The position numbers and the translations under genes are program-made. Positions 1 through 5,392 of a stretch of 5,392 bases of DNA are shown here, in pieces; the first letter of the stretch is position 1; each line of letters begins with the position of its first letter. Under the pieces are notes generated by a model. It was not told the DNA's origin. It saw only the letters and a list, made by a program, of their open reading frames with translations, and did not search any database. The DNA is from CAZAMP01 sp964486455 (GTDB lineage Bacteria; Eisenbacteria; RBG-16-71-46; CAZAMP01): contig CAZAMP010000089.1 in the NCBI GenBank assembly GCA_964486455.1, positions 1-5,392 on the forward strand, given 5' to 3'.

Positions 1-2
1 TC

Positions 3-77
3 CTCCTTTGTAGAGTCTACTGCATGACCGTTTACACAATCCGTTTTACACCCTCGCGGGCAGGGGAGGGAGGGCTC
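3..77 (+). pseudogene. Upstream fragment of the first gene, in a different frame
   Basis: Frame 3 is open from the left edge through this segment, and its last residues (IRFTPSRAGEG) resemble the strand-and-linker that normally precedes the conserved LPTHT block of the dimethylformamidase-like family. The conserved block itself is read in frame 1 (from about 76). The two frames meet in the purine tract ggggagggaggg (66-77), where one extra base would explain the break. In frame 1 the same stretch has a TGA at 25-27 and then no ATG, GTG or TTG before the conserved block. The first 56 bases are also visibly poorer in G+C than the rest, so this could instead be a low-quality contig end or a junction. 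The assignment to the gene is an inference. Confidence 0.4.
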
Positions 78-1329
78 CGTCCTCGTCGTCCTGCCCACGC
101 ACACCGATCAAGCCTACAACGGCTGGGGAGGGCGGAGCTTCTACACGAGCCCATCATCGAACGTGCTGAGCTTCGAGCGCCCTACCGAACACCGCTACAA
201 AGGCGCCTATCACGTGCCCATCCAGCTCGTCCGATGGCTGCATCGTGAGACGATCGGCTACGCGATGGCGGCGGATGATGATCTTCACGACCAGCCCGAG
301 CTGCTCGACATGTATCCGGCGCTCGTTCTGTGCTGGCATAGTGAGTACTGGTCGGGGGAGATGCGGCGGAACGTGGAGACGTTCATCGATCGCGGCGGCT
401 CGCTCGTCAGTTTGAGCGGAAACACGTGCTGGTGGCAGACCCGCATCGCCGAGACCGACGATCCGGTGGAACCCGGATCGAGCCGGCGACTCGTGTGCTA
501 CAAGACACGCGCTCTCCGGCACGATCCTTACGTCGATATCGATCCCGGCCGCGTCACCACGCTGTGGGACTCCCCGCCGTTCAACAATCCAGCCACGGAT
601 TTCCTCGGTCTTTCCTGGCGCCAGGGTGGAATGGTCAACTCGTCGCGGCGATCGGACTGCCCGTGCGAGTTCGACTGGCTGGAAGGGCATGGCGGTTACA
701 CGGCCTACCGGACCGATCACTGGATCTTCGAAGGCACCGGTGCCGCGGAAGGAGACGTGATCGGTCGGGAGTATGCGTTTGTCGGCTACGAAGTTGATGG
801 CGCGCGCATCGTCTGGCAGGACGGCCGGCCGATCATCGATCCGGAAGGCGGAACGCCAACCGACTTCGAGATTCTGGGGCACGCACCGTGTTGGAACTTC
901 TACAACACGGATGGATTGGGGGTCGGGCTGATGGCGGTTCGCGAGAGCGGACGTGGCTTCGTCTTCAACGGCGGCACGACCGGGTGGTGTTGGGGGCTCG
1001 CGGCCGATCCTATCGTTCAGCGGATCACGCGCAATCTCATCGATCGTGCCGCTCGGTACGTGCCGTCATCCGATTCGGAGATCCATCTATACCCGAGCCC
1101 GACCCGTAGTCAGGTGACCCTCGAACTTCGCGGGGGCGAGCATCCCGACCGCGTCGATATCTACTCCGCCTCCGGACAGTGGATCACGAGAACGGGCGTG
1201 AAGCGCATTGGATCCCGTCTCAGTGTCGCGACGTGGGACTTCACCGATCGGCGCGGCATGCGACTGCCCGCCGGCGTATACTACCTTTCCGTGGGCCGCG
1301 ACATGCGACGGGCGGTCTACGTTCGTTGA
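28..1329 (+). CDS. N,N-dimethylformamidase beta-like secreted protein with C-terminal sorting domain (5' incomplete or frameshifted)
   Basis: Recognised from a run of family blocks: VLVVLPTHTDQAYNGWGG near 79-132, LSFERP at 166-183, WHSEYW at 334-351, SGNTCWW at 415-435, VGYEVDG at 781-801 and NGGTTGWCWG from 967. These are typical of the large (beta) subunit C-terminal region of N,N-dimethylformamidase and its many uncharacterised relatives. From memory, the characterised enzyme is a mononuclear iron amidohydrolase with a Tyr-Tyr-Glu metal site; the Tyr of QAYN, the His and Glu of HSEYW and the Asn of GNTCWW are candidate active-site positions. From about 1078 the protein ends in a FlgD-Ig/T9SS type A-like sorting domain (YPSPT, then IYSASGQ, then PAGVYYLSV), so the product is probably exported and surface-attached. 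The GTG at 163 is not a credible start because homology extends at least 80 bases upstream. The substrate is unknown, and amidase activity on formamides should not be assumed. No partner small subunit is seen in the window. Confidence 0.75.
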   Translation, partial: PFTQSVLHPRGQGREGSVLVVLPTHTDQAYNGWGGRSFYTSPSSNVLSFERPTEHRYKGAYHVPIQLVRWLHRETIGYAMAADDDLHDQPELLDMYPALVLCWHSEYWSGEMRRNVETFIDRGGSLVSLSGNTCWWQTRIAETDDPVEPGSSRRLVCYKTRALRHDPYVDIDPGRVTTLWDSPPFNNPATDFLGLSWRQGGMVNSSRRSDCPCEFDWLEGHGGYTAYRTDHWIFEGTGAAEGDVIGREYAFVGYEVDGARIVWQDGRPIIDPEGGTPTDFEILGHAPCWNFYNTDGLGVGLMAVRESGRGFVFNGGTTGWCWGLAADPIVQRITRNLIDRAARYVPSSDSEIHLYPSPTRSQVTLELRGGEHPDRVDIYSASGQWITRTGVKRIGSRLSVATWDFTDRRGMRLPAGVYYLSVGRDMRRAVYVR

Positions 1330-1333
1330 GAGC

Positions 1334-1363
1334 CGCGGGAGGCGTTGAGGCTGATGTCCCGCG
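1334..1363 (+). terminator. Inverted repeat just after the first gene
   Basis: CGCGGGA (1334-1340) and TCCCGCG (1357-1363) are perfect complements separated by a 16-base loop. The stem begins four bases after the TGA of the first gene. No T-run follows, so it is not a classic intrinsic terminator; it may act as an mRNA 3' end stabiliser or be chance in G+C-rich DNA. Confidence 0.25.
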
Positions 1364-1447
1364 ACCAGCGATCATACGGGCGGGTAGATTCGTTGCAGCT
1401 CCCATTTCACCGATCCCATCGGGCCCGGACGTGCTCAACGACGGGGA

Positions 1448-1480
1448 TTCAGCGAGTGTTCCAATCCATTAAATAACAAT
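1448..1480 (+). promoter_or_regulatory. Weak candidate promoter for the 975-residue gene
   Basis: The patch attaaataacaat (1468-1480) is one of the few AT-rich spots in the window and lies about 130 bases before the ATG at 1608. TTAAAT (1469-1474) or AACAAT (1475-1480) could serve as a -10 box, each matching TATAAT at four of six positions. The best upstream hexamer, TTCAGC (1448-1453), is a poor -35 with a short spacer. The position in the only gap upstream of the gene is the main argument. Confidence 0.25.
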
Positions 1481-1510
1481 GTCTTACCCGCGTCCATCGA
1501 CTACCCGAAG

Positions 1511-1544
1511 CGCCTGTCCAGAGGCGGCTCATTGCCCTCCTTTT
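1511..1544 (+). terminator. Small hairpin followed by a short T-rich stretch
   Basis: CGCCT (1511-1515) pairs perfectly with AGGCG (1522-1526) over a 6-base loop. The T-rich piece ctcctttt ends at 1544, but 10 bases of mixed sequence separate it from the stem. It could end transcription from the first gene or lie in the leader of the next. The stem is only five base pairs, so support is weak. Confidence 0.2.
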
Positions 1545-1596
1545 GGCACAAGGTTTGCTGCCCTCTTCCCCAGGTTCATCCGTCATACAGCCGACC

Positions 1597-1601
1597 AGGA
1601 G
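1597..1601 (+). promoter_or_regulatory. Shine-Dalgarno for the 975-residue gene
   Basis: AGGAG sits six bases before the ATG at 1608, which is ideal spacing. An in-frame TAA occupies 1605-1607, directly before the ATG, so no earlier start is possible in this frame. Confidence 0.8.
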
Positions 1602-1607
1602 TGATAA

Positions 1608-4535
1608 ATGGGCAAGGTGCTGGCAAAGCTCGCGCAGGCGAGAGTCCCGAAGGATGCCGTGTTTGGCGAGCGTTTCGTCGTCGAGTGCTGCGAGAGCTTC
1701 CACTTTCACTATCGCAATGTGAGGTTCGATCTCGACGCGGCGAACTTCCGCCGCGTGCGCGCGGCGATGGAAGAGACCGCCGCCAATCACCGTGCCGCCG
1801 GAGAGCCGGATCAGCACCCGCACATGGAACTCGGGCGCGCGAAGCTGGATTGCGAGAGCTCGCCCGACGAGCTTTCGATCGAGCTGTGCGAGAACCTCTA
1901 CAAGAAGTGGCCGACCGGGTGGGATTCCCGCTTTCATACGGACGACTCGTTCATTCACCTGCACTGGCGGGATCTTCGATTCGAGATGAGCAACGCGGAG
2001 TTCCTGTGCCTGGCGGACACGGTGCGTGACGCTCAGCGCAAGCTTCGGGCGTGGAAGCTCAAGACCCTTCCCGAAATCTTCGATCTCCTCGACCGAGAGC
2101 GGATCGTCTATGCCGTCATGCGAAACTGGGAGGCACTTCCGGATCACATCGAGGTTGGCCCGCACAGTGATCTCGATCTACTCGTTCACCCCGATCACGT
2201 GGATGCGTTCGACGAGCTGCTCGATGCCAAACCGACCACCGACTTGCCGTATCGGGTGCAACGGCGCGTGGATGTGATGGGGCCGGAAGGGCCGTCGTTC
2301 GTAAACGTCGACGTGCGCTCTCCCGGCGACGCCTACTACCCTGATGACCTCGCCGATCGAATGCTGGCTCGCCGCGTGAAGGCGCGTGGATTCTGGGTGC
2401 TTCACCCGGAGGATCACTTGCTCGGGCTCGCCTATCACATGCTCCATCACAAAGGAATCGTCAGTGGAGATTATGTTTTCAAGATGACGAAGCTGGCCGA
2501 GCGTATCGGGCTCTCCGGACCGTCCGAGGGGGGGGAGTGGTCCTATGCGTTGGGTCTTCTGCGCCGGGCGGGGATCGAGGCCGTCATCCCTGACGACGAG
2601 ACCGTGCGCCCGTTTCTCACGTTCGTCGAGCCTCCCGATCGTGTGGCGACGAGCCGCTTCCTGGCGGTGCATGAAGGTATTCCGATCGTTTCCCGCGTCT
2701 ATATTTCCGGAACGGGGACAAAGCGACGAGTGCTGAAGCAAACAACTGCGTCTTTTGCGCGCCACGAATATGACGTCTTGAAATCGCTGGAGACCCCCTA
2801 CTTCCCAACGGTGTCCGACTATTCGGAGGAAGGCGCGCATTCGAGCTTCGTCGAAGCGTTCATCGACGGCATCGCTCTCGAGAAGGCGGAGTCGGTGATC
2901 CGCCGATGGAGCTTCGAAACCGCCCGTGAGTTCGTCCGAGGGTGTGCCAGGATGCTTGGCTGTCTCACGGACAGCGATGTCACGCATCGTGACATCCGTG
3001 CGAACAACATACTCGTTTCGGGCGATCAGCCCGTCCTGCTGGACTTCGGGTGGGCGACCTCGCGCGAGCACCCGTTCCCGCTCCCGGATGGGAACGACCT
3101 CGGCGGCGACGAGCGCGTCCCGGATGGAGAGCCGTGCGATGCATACAGCATGGGCTTCGTCCTCAGAAAGTACATCACCCCCTACTTTCCTGAATTCCTC
3201 TCGGTTGTGGAGAACCTCCTTCGTTGCCGGGCGGGCGACGAACAGGATTGGGTGCGGATCGAGCAAGCGATCTCCGGGCTGATCGAGTCACATCCGTCCG
3301 ACTCGCCCGAGCGCTTCGTTTGGCTCTGCGAGCTTGGTCGCTATGGGGAGGCGCAAACGCTGCTGCCAGAGGTGACCCTGGACGCTTCGACTCTCGAAGA
3401 TGTCTGCTTCTGGAGATTCCACTTGGCGCGGTGTGGGGAAGGAGCCGACGGATGGGGGACTGCGTCTTCCGTTTCGATGGCGACGGAGCCGTATGCGTAT
3501 CCTGAGACGGCATTCGTCGATCCCGCGCTGGCGGCTCGGTTGATCCGGGAAGCGTTCGCCGCGGACGAGTCCGAGCCGTGTCGCGATCTTCTCGCGCTTG
3601 CCGCGCATTATCTGGACAGTTCGAGCGGGTCGCCGAGCTCAACGCCTTGGCGAAGCTCGTGTCCGGTACTGGATGCGATCGCGGAACACTACGCGGCGTT
3701 CGCACCCGTGCTCGATCACTCGCTTCTGCGCGAGGCGTTCACTCGGGCAGAGCGATTCGATGAGTGGCTGATTCACCACGCGACCTGGCTTGCCGATGCC
3801 GGGACGGACTCCGCGCGGAGTGCCCTCGTTCAGTTCGTCGAGACGACAAAGATCAGGCTGACTCCTGAAGCCGCCGAATCGTTGGCACGGGTCTGTGATG
3901 AGCTCGGCCTGAAGCCGCAAGCCGTCGAGCTATCACGATCCGTTCTGTACGACAATCCGTACTCGACGATGTGCGCGAGGATTCTGGCCGAGCACCTGGA
4001 GAAGCGCGGTGAGTACGCCGAGGCGCTCGACATCCGGCGGCGAATCGCCACGATCAACGGTTCGAATCGCGAAGCGCGTGCCCGTATGCGGGAGATCCAG
4101 CATCACATTCGCTCGCGCGCACAGCGTTCGGTGCCGGACGCTTCGTCGCTCTCGGATCAACCACAACAGCTCCTCAATCAGGTGCGGGAGTGGGTGAGCA
4201 CGGGTGCGTACGACGTAGCGCTGGTGGGCGCGCGCAAGCTCATCGCGCTTTCGCCTGAGTTCGCCCAGGCCGGTGGCGAGTTATTGGGACAGCTGGAGGC
4301 GCTCTCCCGGTCGGACTCCACGTCATCAGAGTCCTTACGCATCGTGATCGACCCGTTGAATGACGAGACCTATGCGGTCTCGCCGCAGCATAAGCTCGCG
4401 CAGCTCATACAGCTCGCCGAAACGCCACTGGGTGGGCATCCGATCATCCAAGAAGAGCTCCGTCAGACGTCGGAGGAGGCGGAAGCGGTGGATGAGCAGC
4501 CCAATCCCTTCGAAAGACACCGAAAAGCGTCATAG
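1608..4535 (+). CDS. Multidomain protein: duplicated HxHxR motif, nucleotidyltransferase-like, kinase-like and TPR-like regions
   Basis: A 975-residue protein with no signal peptide or membrane segment, so probably cytoplasmic. Residues 20-150 hold two copies of an HxH[YW]R[ND]xRF[DE] motif (32-41 and 117-126), a domain I cannot name. Residues 155-300 look like a nucleotidyltransferase fold: YAVMRNWEALP, then GPHSDLDLLV with D188 and D190, a later acidic strand FVNVDVR with D235, then a YYP and HPEDHLLGLAYHMLHHK block. Residues 355-545 form a kinase fold with VLK (K377), an alpha-C Glu (E387), a hinge near FVEAFIDG (414-421), HRDIRANN (D462, N467) and DFG (479-481); all key catalytic residues are present. 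Residues 560-900 are helical, with TPR-like pairs around 765-815 and 853-895, and the C-terminus is polar and acidic. In my recollection similar nucleotidyltransferase and kinase domains occur in surface-glycan/LPS loci, suggesting phosphorylation or phospho-linkage of a glycan; a signalling kinase is the alternative. Residues 671-686 are probably misread because of a local frame disturbance. Confidence 0.85.
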   Translation: MGKVLAKLAQARVPKDAVFGERFVVECCESFHFHYRNVRFDLDAANFRRVRAAMEETAANHRAAGEPDQHPHMELGRAKLDCESSPDELSIELCENLYKKWPTGWDSRFHTDDSFIHLHWRDLRFEMSNAEFLCLADTVRDAQRKLRAWKLKTLPEIFDLLDRERIVYAVMRNWEALPDHIEVGPHSDLDLLVHPDHVDAFDELLDAKPTTDLPYRVQRRVDVMGPEGPSFVNVDVRSPGDAYYPDDLADRMLARRVKARGFWVLHPEDHLLGLAYHMLHHKGIVSGDYVFKMTKLAERIGLSGPSEGGEWSYALGLLRRAGIEAVIPDDETVRPFLTFVEPPDRVATSRFLAVHEGIPIVSRVYISGTGTKRRVLKQTTASFARHEYDVLKSLETPYFPTVSDYSEEGAHSSFVEAFIDGIALEKAESVIRRWSFETAREFVRGCARMLGCLTDSDVTHRDIRANNILVSGDQPVLLDFGWATSREHPFPLPDGNDLGGDERVPDGEPCDAYSMGFVLRKYITPYFPEFLSVVENLLRCRAGDEQDWVRIEQAISGLIESHPSDSPERFVWLCELGRYGEAQTLLPEVTLDASTLEDVCFWRFHLARCGEGADGWGTASSVSMATEPYAYPETAFVDPALAARLIREAFAADESEPCRDLLALAAHYLDSSSGSPSSTPWRSSCPVLDAIAEHYAAFAPVLDHSLLREAFTRAERFDEWLIHHATWLADAGTDSARSALVQFVETTKIRLTPEAAESLARVCDELGLKPQAVELSRSVLYDNPYSTMCARILAEHLEKRGEYAEALDIRRRIATINGSNREARARMREIQHHIRSRAQRSVPDASSLSDQPQQLLNQVREWVSTGAYDVALVGARKLIALSPEFAQAGGELLGQLEALSRSDSTSSESLRIVIDPLNDETYAVSPQHKLAQLIQLAETPLGGHPIIQEELRQTSEEAEAVDEQPNPFERHRKAS
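1701..2003 (+). repeat. Protein-level tandem duplication of the HxH[YW]R[ND]xRF motif
   Basis: Copy one is residues 32-47 (nucleotides 1701-1748, HFHYRNVRFDLDAANF) and copy two is residues 117-132 (1956-2003, HLHWRDLRFEMSNAEF). Seven of sixteen positions are identical and most others are conservative (Y/W, N/D, V/L, D/E, L/M). Each copy is followed by a helix ending near an alanine-rich or AQ segment. The DNA is not noticeably repeated, so the duplication is old. Confidence 0.7.
2528..2535 (+). repeat. Run of eight G inside the coding region
   Basis: A G8 homopolymer encodes part of SEGGEW (residues 306-311), in the linker between the nucleotidyltransferase-like and kinase-like regions. Frame is preserved on both sides in this assembly. 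Such tracts are prone to slippage during replication or sequencing. Confidence 0.85.
3618..3665 (+). other. Local frame disturbance (probable compensating indels) in the 975-residue gene
   Basis: The annotated frame here gives a Ser/Pro-rich stretch (residues 671-686, SSSGSPSSTPWRSSCP) between two clearly helical segments. The frame starting at 3620 gives FERVAELNALAKLVS, a good amphipathic helix in which all fifteen codons end in G or C, against about eleven of sixteen for the annotated frame. One base missing near 3617-3620 and one extra near 3662-3666 would join this helix seamlessly to HYLD before it and VLDAIAEHYAAF after it. It may be sequencing error or a natural double frameshift. Confidence 0.65.
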
Positions 4536-4549
4536 TCCACGAGAGGACT
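4534..4549 (+). terminator. Short hairpin overlapping the stop codon of the 975-residue gene
   Basis: AGTCC (4534-4538) and GGACT (4545-4549) are perfect complements with a 6-base loop, and the stem starts inside the TAG stop at 4533-4535. A second small palindrome, GCCCTCAGGGC, follows at 4556-4566. Neither is followed by a T-run, so termination is possible but not shown. Confidence 0.2.
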
Positions 4550-4571
4550 CACGCCGCCCTCAGGGCCATCC

Positions 4572-4601
4572 TTGCGGTCGAATACCTTAGTTCGCTATCA
4601 T
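4572..4601 (+). promoter_or_regulatory. Candidate sigma70-type promoter for the C25-propeptide gene
   Basis: TTGCGG (4572-4577) and TATCAT (4596-4601) are separated by 18 bases. The -10 matches the consensus at five of six positions and the -35 at three of six. A second AT-rich box, TATATT (4602-4607), overlaps the end of this region. The site lies about 70 bases before the ATG, in the only gap between the two genes, which favours separate transcription of the secreted protein gene. Confidence 0.4.
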
Positions 4602-4656
4602 TATATTCGTAACAATCCTCGCATCGCTGTTCGGGGGTCGGAGATCTCCACCGTAC

Positions 4657-4663
4657 GAAAGGA
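4657..4663 (+). promoter_or_regulatory. Shine-Dalgarno for the C25-propeptide gene
   Basis: GAAAGGA ends seven bases before the ATG at 4671. The spacing and the signal peptide that begins at this ATG agree on the start. Confidence 0.7.
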
Positions 4664-4670
4664 ATCCAGC

Positions 4671-5392
4671 ATGAGAGCCACTCACGGCGTCGCAGTGTGT
4701 CTTCTGTTGCTCGCCGTCATTTCGGCGCCCGCGATCGGGGAGACACGTAACATCTCACTTGGATCCGCCGACACGCGTCTCGAGCTGCTGGCACAAGGCG
4801 AATCCGACCTTTACTACCGAGTGGAAATCGGAGAGCTGGTTGCGATGGACGTGATGACGTCCGAGGGTCTGTTCACGCGCCTGCTCATTCCGGGTTTTCA
4901 TAGCTCGCATGACATCGGCGCTCCGGAACTGCCGATGATGAACCGACTCATCGAGATCCCCTACGGCGCGACGGCCAGCGTCGAGATCCTCTCGGTTGAG
5001 AGTCGCAGTATTTCATTGCGCGATGTCGGGGTGACGCACGCGCTCTTCCCGGCGCAGCCAAGCATGCCCAAGAGCGCGGACCCCGCGACCTGGCCGTTCG
5101 TCTACGACGCCGAGGCATATGCCCCGGAGCGGGTGGCGCGCGAGATCGTGCACGTAGAGCCTCAGGGACGCCTACGGGCGGTCGGCCTGGGGCGCGTGGA
5201 GGTATCCCCGGTCGTCTACTATCCGGCCGAAGAACGGATCGAGGTGCATGAGGTGATCGAGTTCCGCGTGACGTTCGACGGAATGGACGTGGCGCGTGAC
5301 AGGGAGCTCAAAGCCAGCACCAATAGCCCGTTCTTCTCGCATCTCTATGGCCAGATCGAAGGCGTGCGCAGCGAGCATGACGATCACCCGGA
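4671..5392 (+). CDS. Secreted gingipain-type (peptidase C25) propeptide protein, 3' end outside the window
   Basis: The reading frame stays open for 240 codons to the right edge. Residues 1-23 form a signal peptide: Arg2 and His5, a hydrophobic core VAVCLLLLAVISA, and likely cleavage after APA (21) or AIG (23). Cys10 lies inside the core, so it is not a lipobox. The rest reads like the N-terminal propeptide of C25 (gingipain) proteins: GAPELPMMNRLIEIPYGA (83-100) followed by a strand VEILSVES, then YAPERVAREI (150-159), and GLGRVEVSPVVYYPAEERIEV (172-192) leading to a strand IEFRVTF. The known role of this propeptide is to keep the cysteine protease inactive until secretion. The catalytic domain (His and Cys) would lie beyond the window, so protease activity cannot be confirmed. 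Secretion to the periplasm or cell surface is expected. The neighbouring genes do not look like obligate partners. Confidence 0.8.
   Translation, partial: MRATHGVAVCLLLLAVISAPAIGETRNISLGSADTRLELLAQGESDLYYRVEIGELVAMDVMTSEGLFTRLLIPGFHSSHDIGAPELPMMNRLIEIPYGATASVEILSVESRSISLRDVGVTHALFPAQPSMPKSADPATWPFVYDAEAYAPERVAREIVHVEPQGRLRAVGLGRVEVSPVVYYPAEERIEVHEVIEFRVTFDGMDVARDRELKASTNSPFFSHLYGQIEGVRSEHDDHP

Noticed and set aside
1..9. tcctccttt, resembling the 3' end of 16S rRNA (anti-Shine-Dalgarno)
   Set aside because: The full conserved GGATCACCTCC context is absent and the following sequence is not spacer- or tRNA-like; chance similarity.
10..20. Perfect short palindrome GTAGAGTCTAC
   Set aside because: It is too short, isolated, and not placed at a clear operator position.
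154..882. 242-codon open frame on the minus strand
   Set aside because: It lies opposite conserved blocks of the dimethylformamidase-like gene, shows no recognisable domain, and is the expected antisense shadow in G+C-rich coding DNA.
1330..1607. Possible tRNA, small RNA or small gene in the first gap
   Set aside because: There is no cloverleaf, no T-loop GTTCRANNC-type motif in context, and no small frame with its own Shine-Dalgarno. Only the weak hairpins and promoter-like patch listed above were found.
1449..2165. 238-codon open frame on the minus strand reaching into the intergenic gap
   Set aside because: Most of it is antisense to the start of the 975-residue gene, where the plus strand has a strong Shine-Dalgarno and duplicated motifs.
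2178..3266. 362-codon open frame on the minus strand
   Set aside because: It is fully antisense to the nucleotidyltransferase and kinase regions, whose motifs are clear. Its translation is Arg/His-rich with no domain, as expected of a shadow.
3175..3705. Minus-strand 176-codon open frame
   Set aside because: It is very Arg/Ser/Pro-rich, lacks any motif and is antisense to the large gene; an artefact of composition.

Overview
The window is G+C-rich bacterial DNA with three genes, all on the + strand, and two short intergenic gaps. I see no RNA gene, insertion sequence, CRISPR array or phage gene. Two features suggest a member of the FCB-type candidate phyla (Eisenbacteria, Krumholzibacteriota, Latescibacterota and relatives), probably assembled from a metagenome. 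One is a C-terminal FlgD/T9SS-like sorting domain on a secreted-type enzyme; the other is a gingipain-type (C25) propeptide protein with a signal peptide. This placement rests on protein style only.

Layout. (1) About 28-1329: the 3' part of a gene for a protein with the N,N-dimethylformamidase beta-subunit-like fold, ending in an 80-residue cell-surface sorting domain. Homology-like sequence runs upstream of every usable start codon, and the reading frame breaks in a G-rich tract near 60-77, so the 5' end is missing or frameshifted here. (2) 1330-1607: a non-coding gap with two small hairpins, one AT-rich promoter-like patch and a good Shine-Dalgarno for the next gene. (3) 1608-4535: a 975-residue multidomain protein. 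In order it holds a tandemly duplicated HxHxR[ND]xRF motif region, a nucleotidyltransferase-like domain, a complete kinase-fold domain (Lys, Glu, HRD...N and DFG all present), and an alpha-helical/TPR-like C-terminal half. (4) 4536-4670: a gap with a hairpin, a sigma70-like promoter candidate and a Shine-Dalgarno. (5) 4671-5392: the first 240 codons of a secreted protein with a C25-type propeptide; the gene runs off the right edge.

The most unusual item is the 975-residue fusion. Nucleotidyltransferase and kinase domains of this style are what I associate with surface-glycan or lipopolysaccharide loci, so a role in phospho-modification of a surface polymer is a reasonable guess but unproven. 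The flanking genes both look exported, so the theme of the window is the cell envelope. A second notable item is a stretch of about 16 codons inside the large gene (3618-3665) that reads far better in another frame. It looks like a pair of compensating indels, either natural or from sequencing. With the break in the first gene, it means base-level accuracy of this contig should be checked before protein models are trusted.
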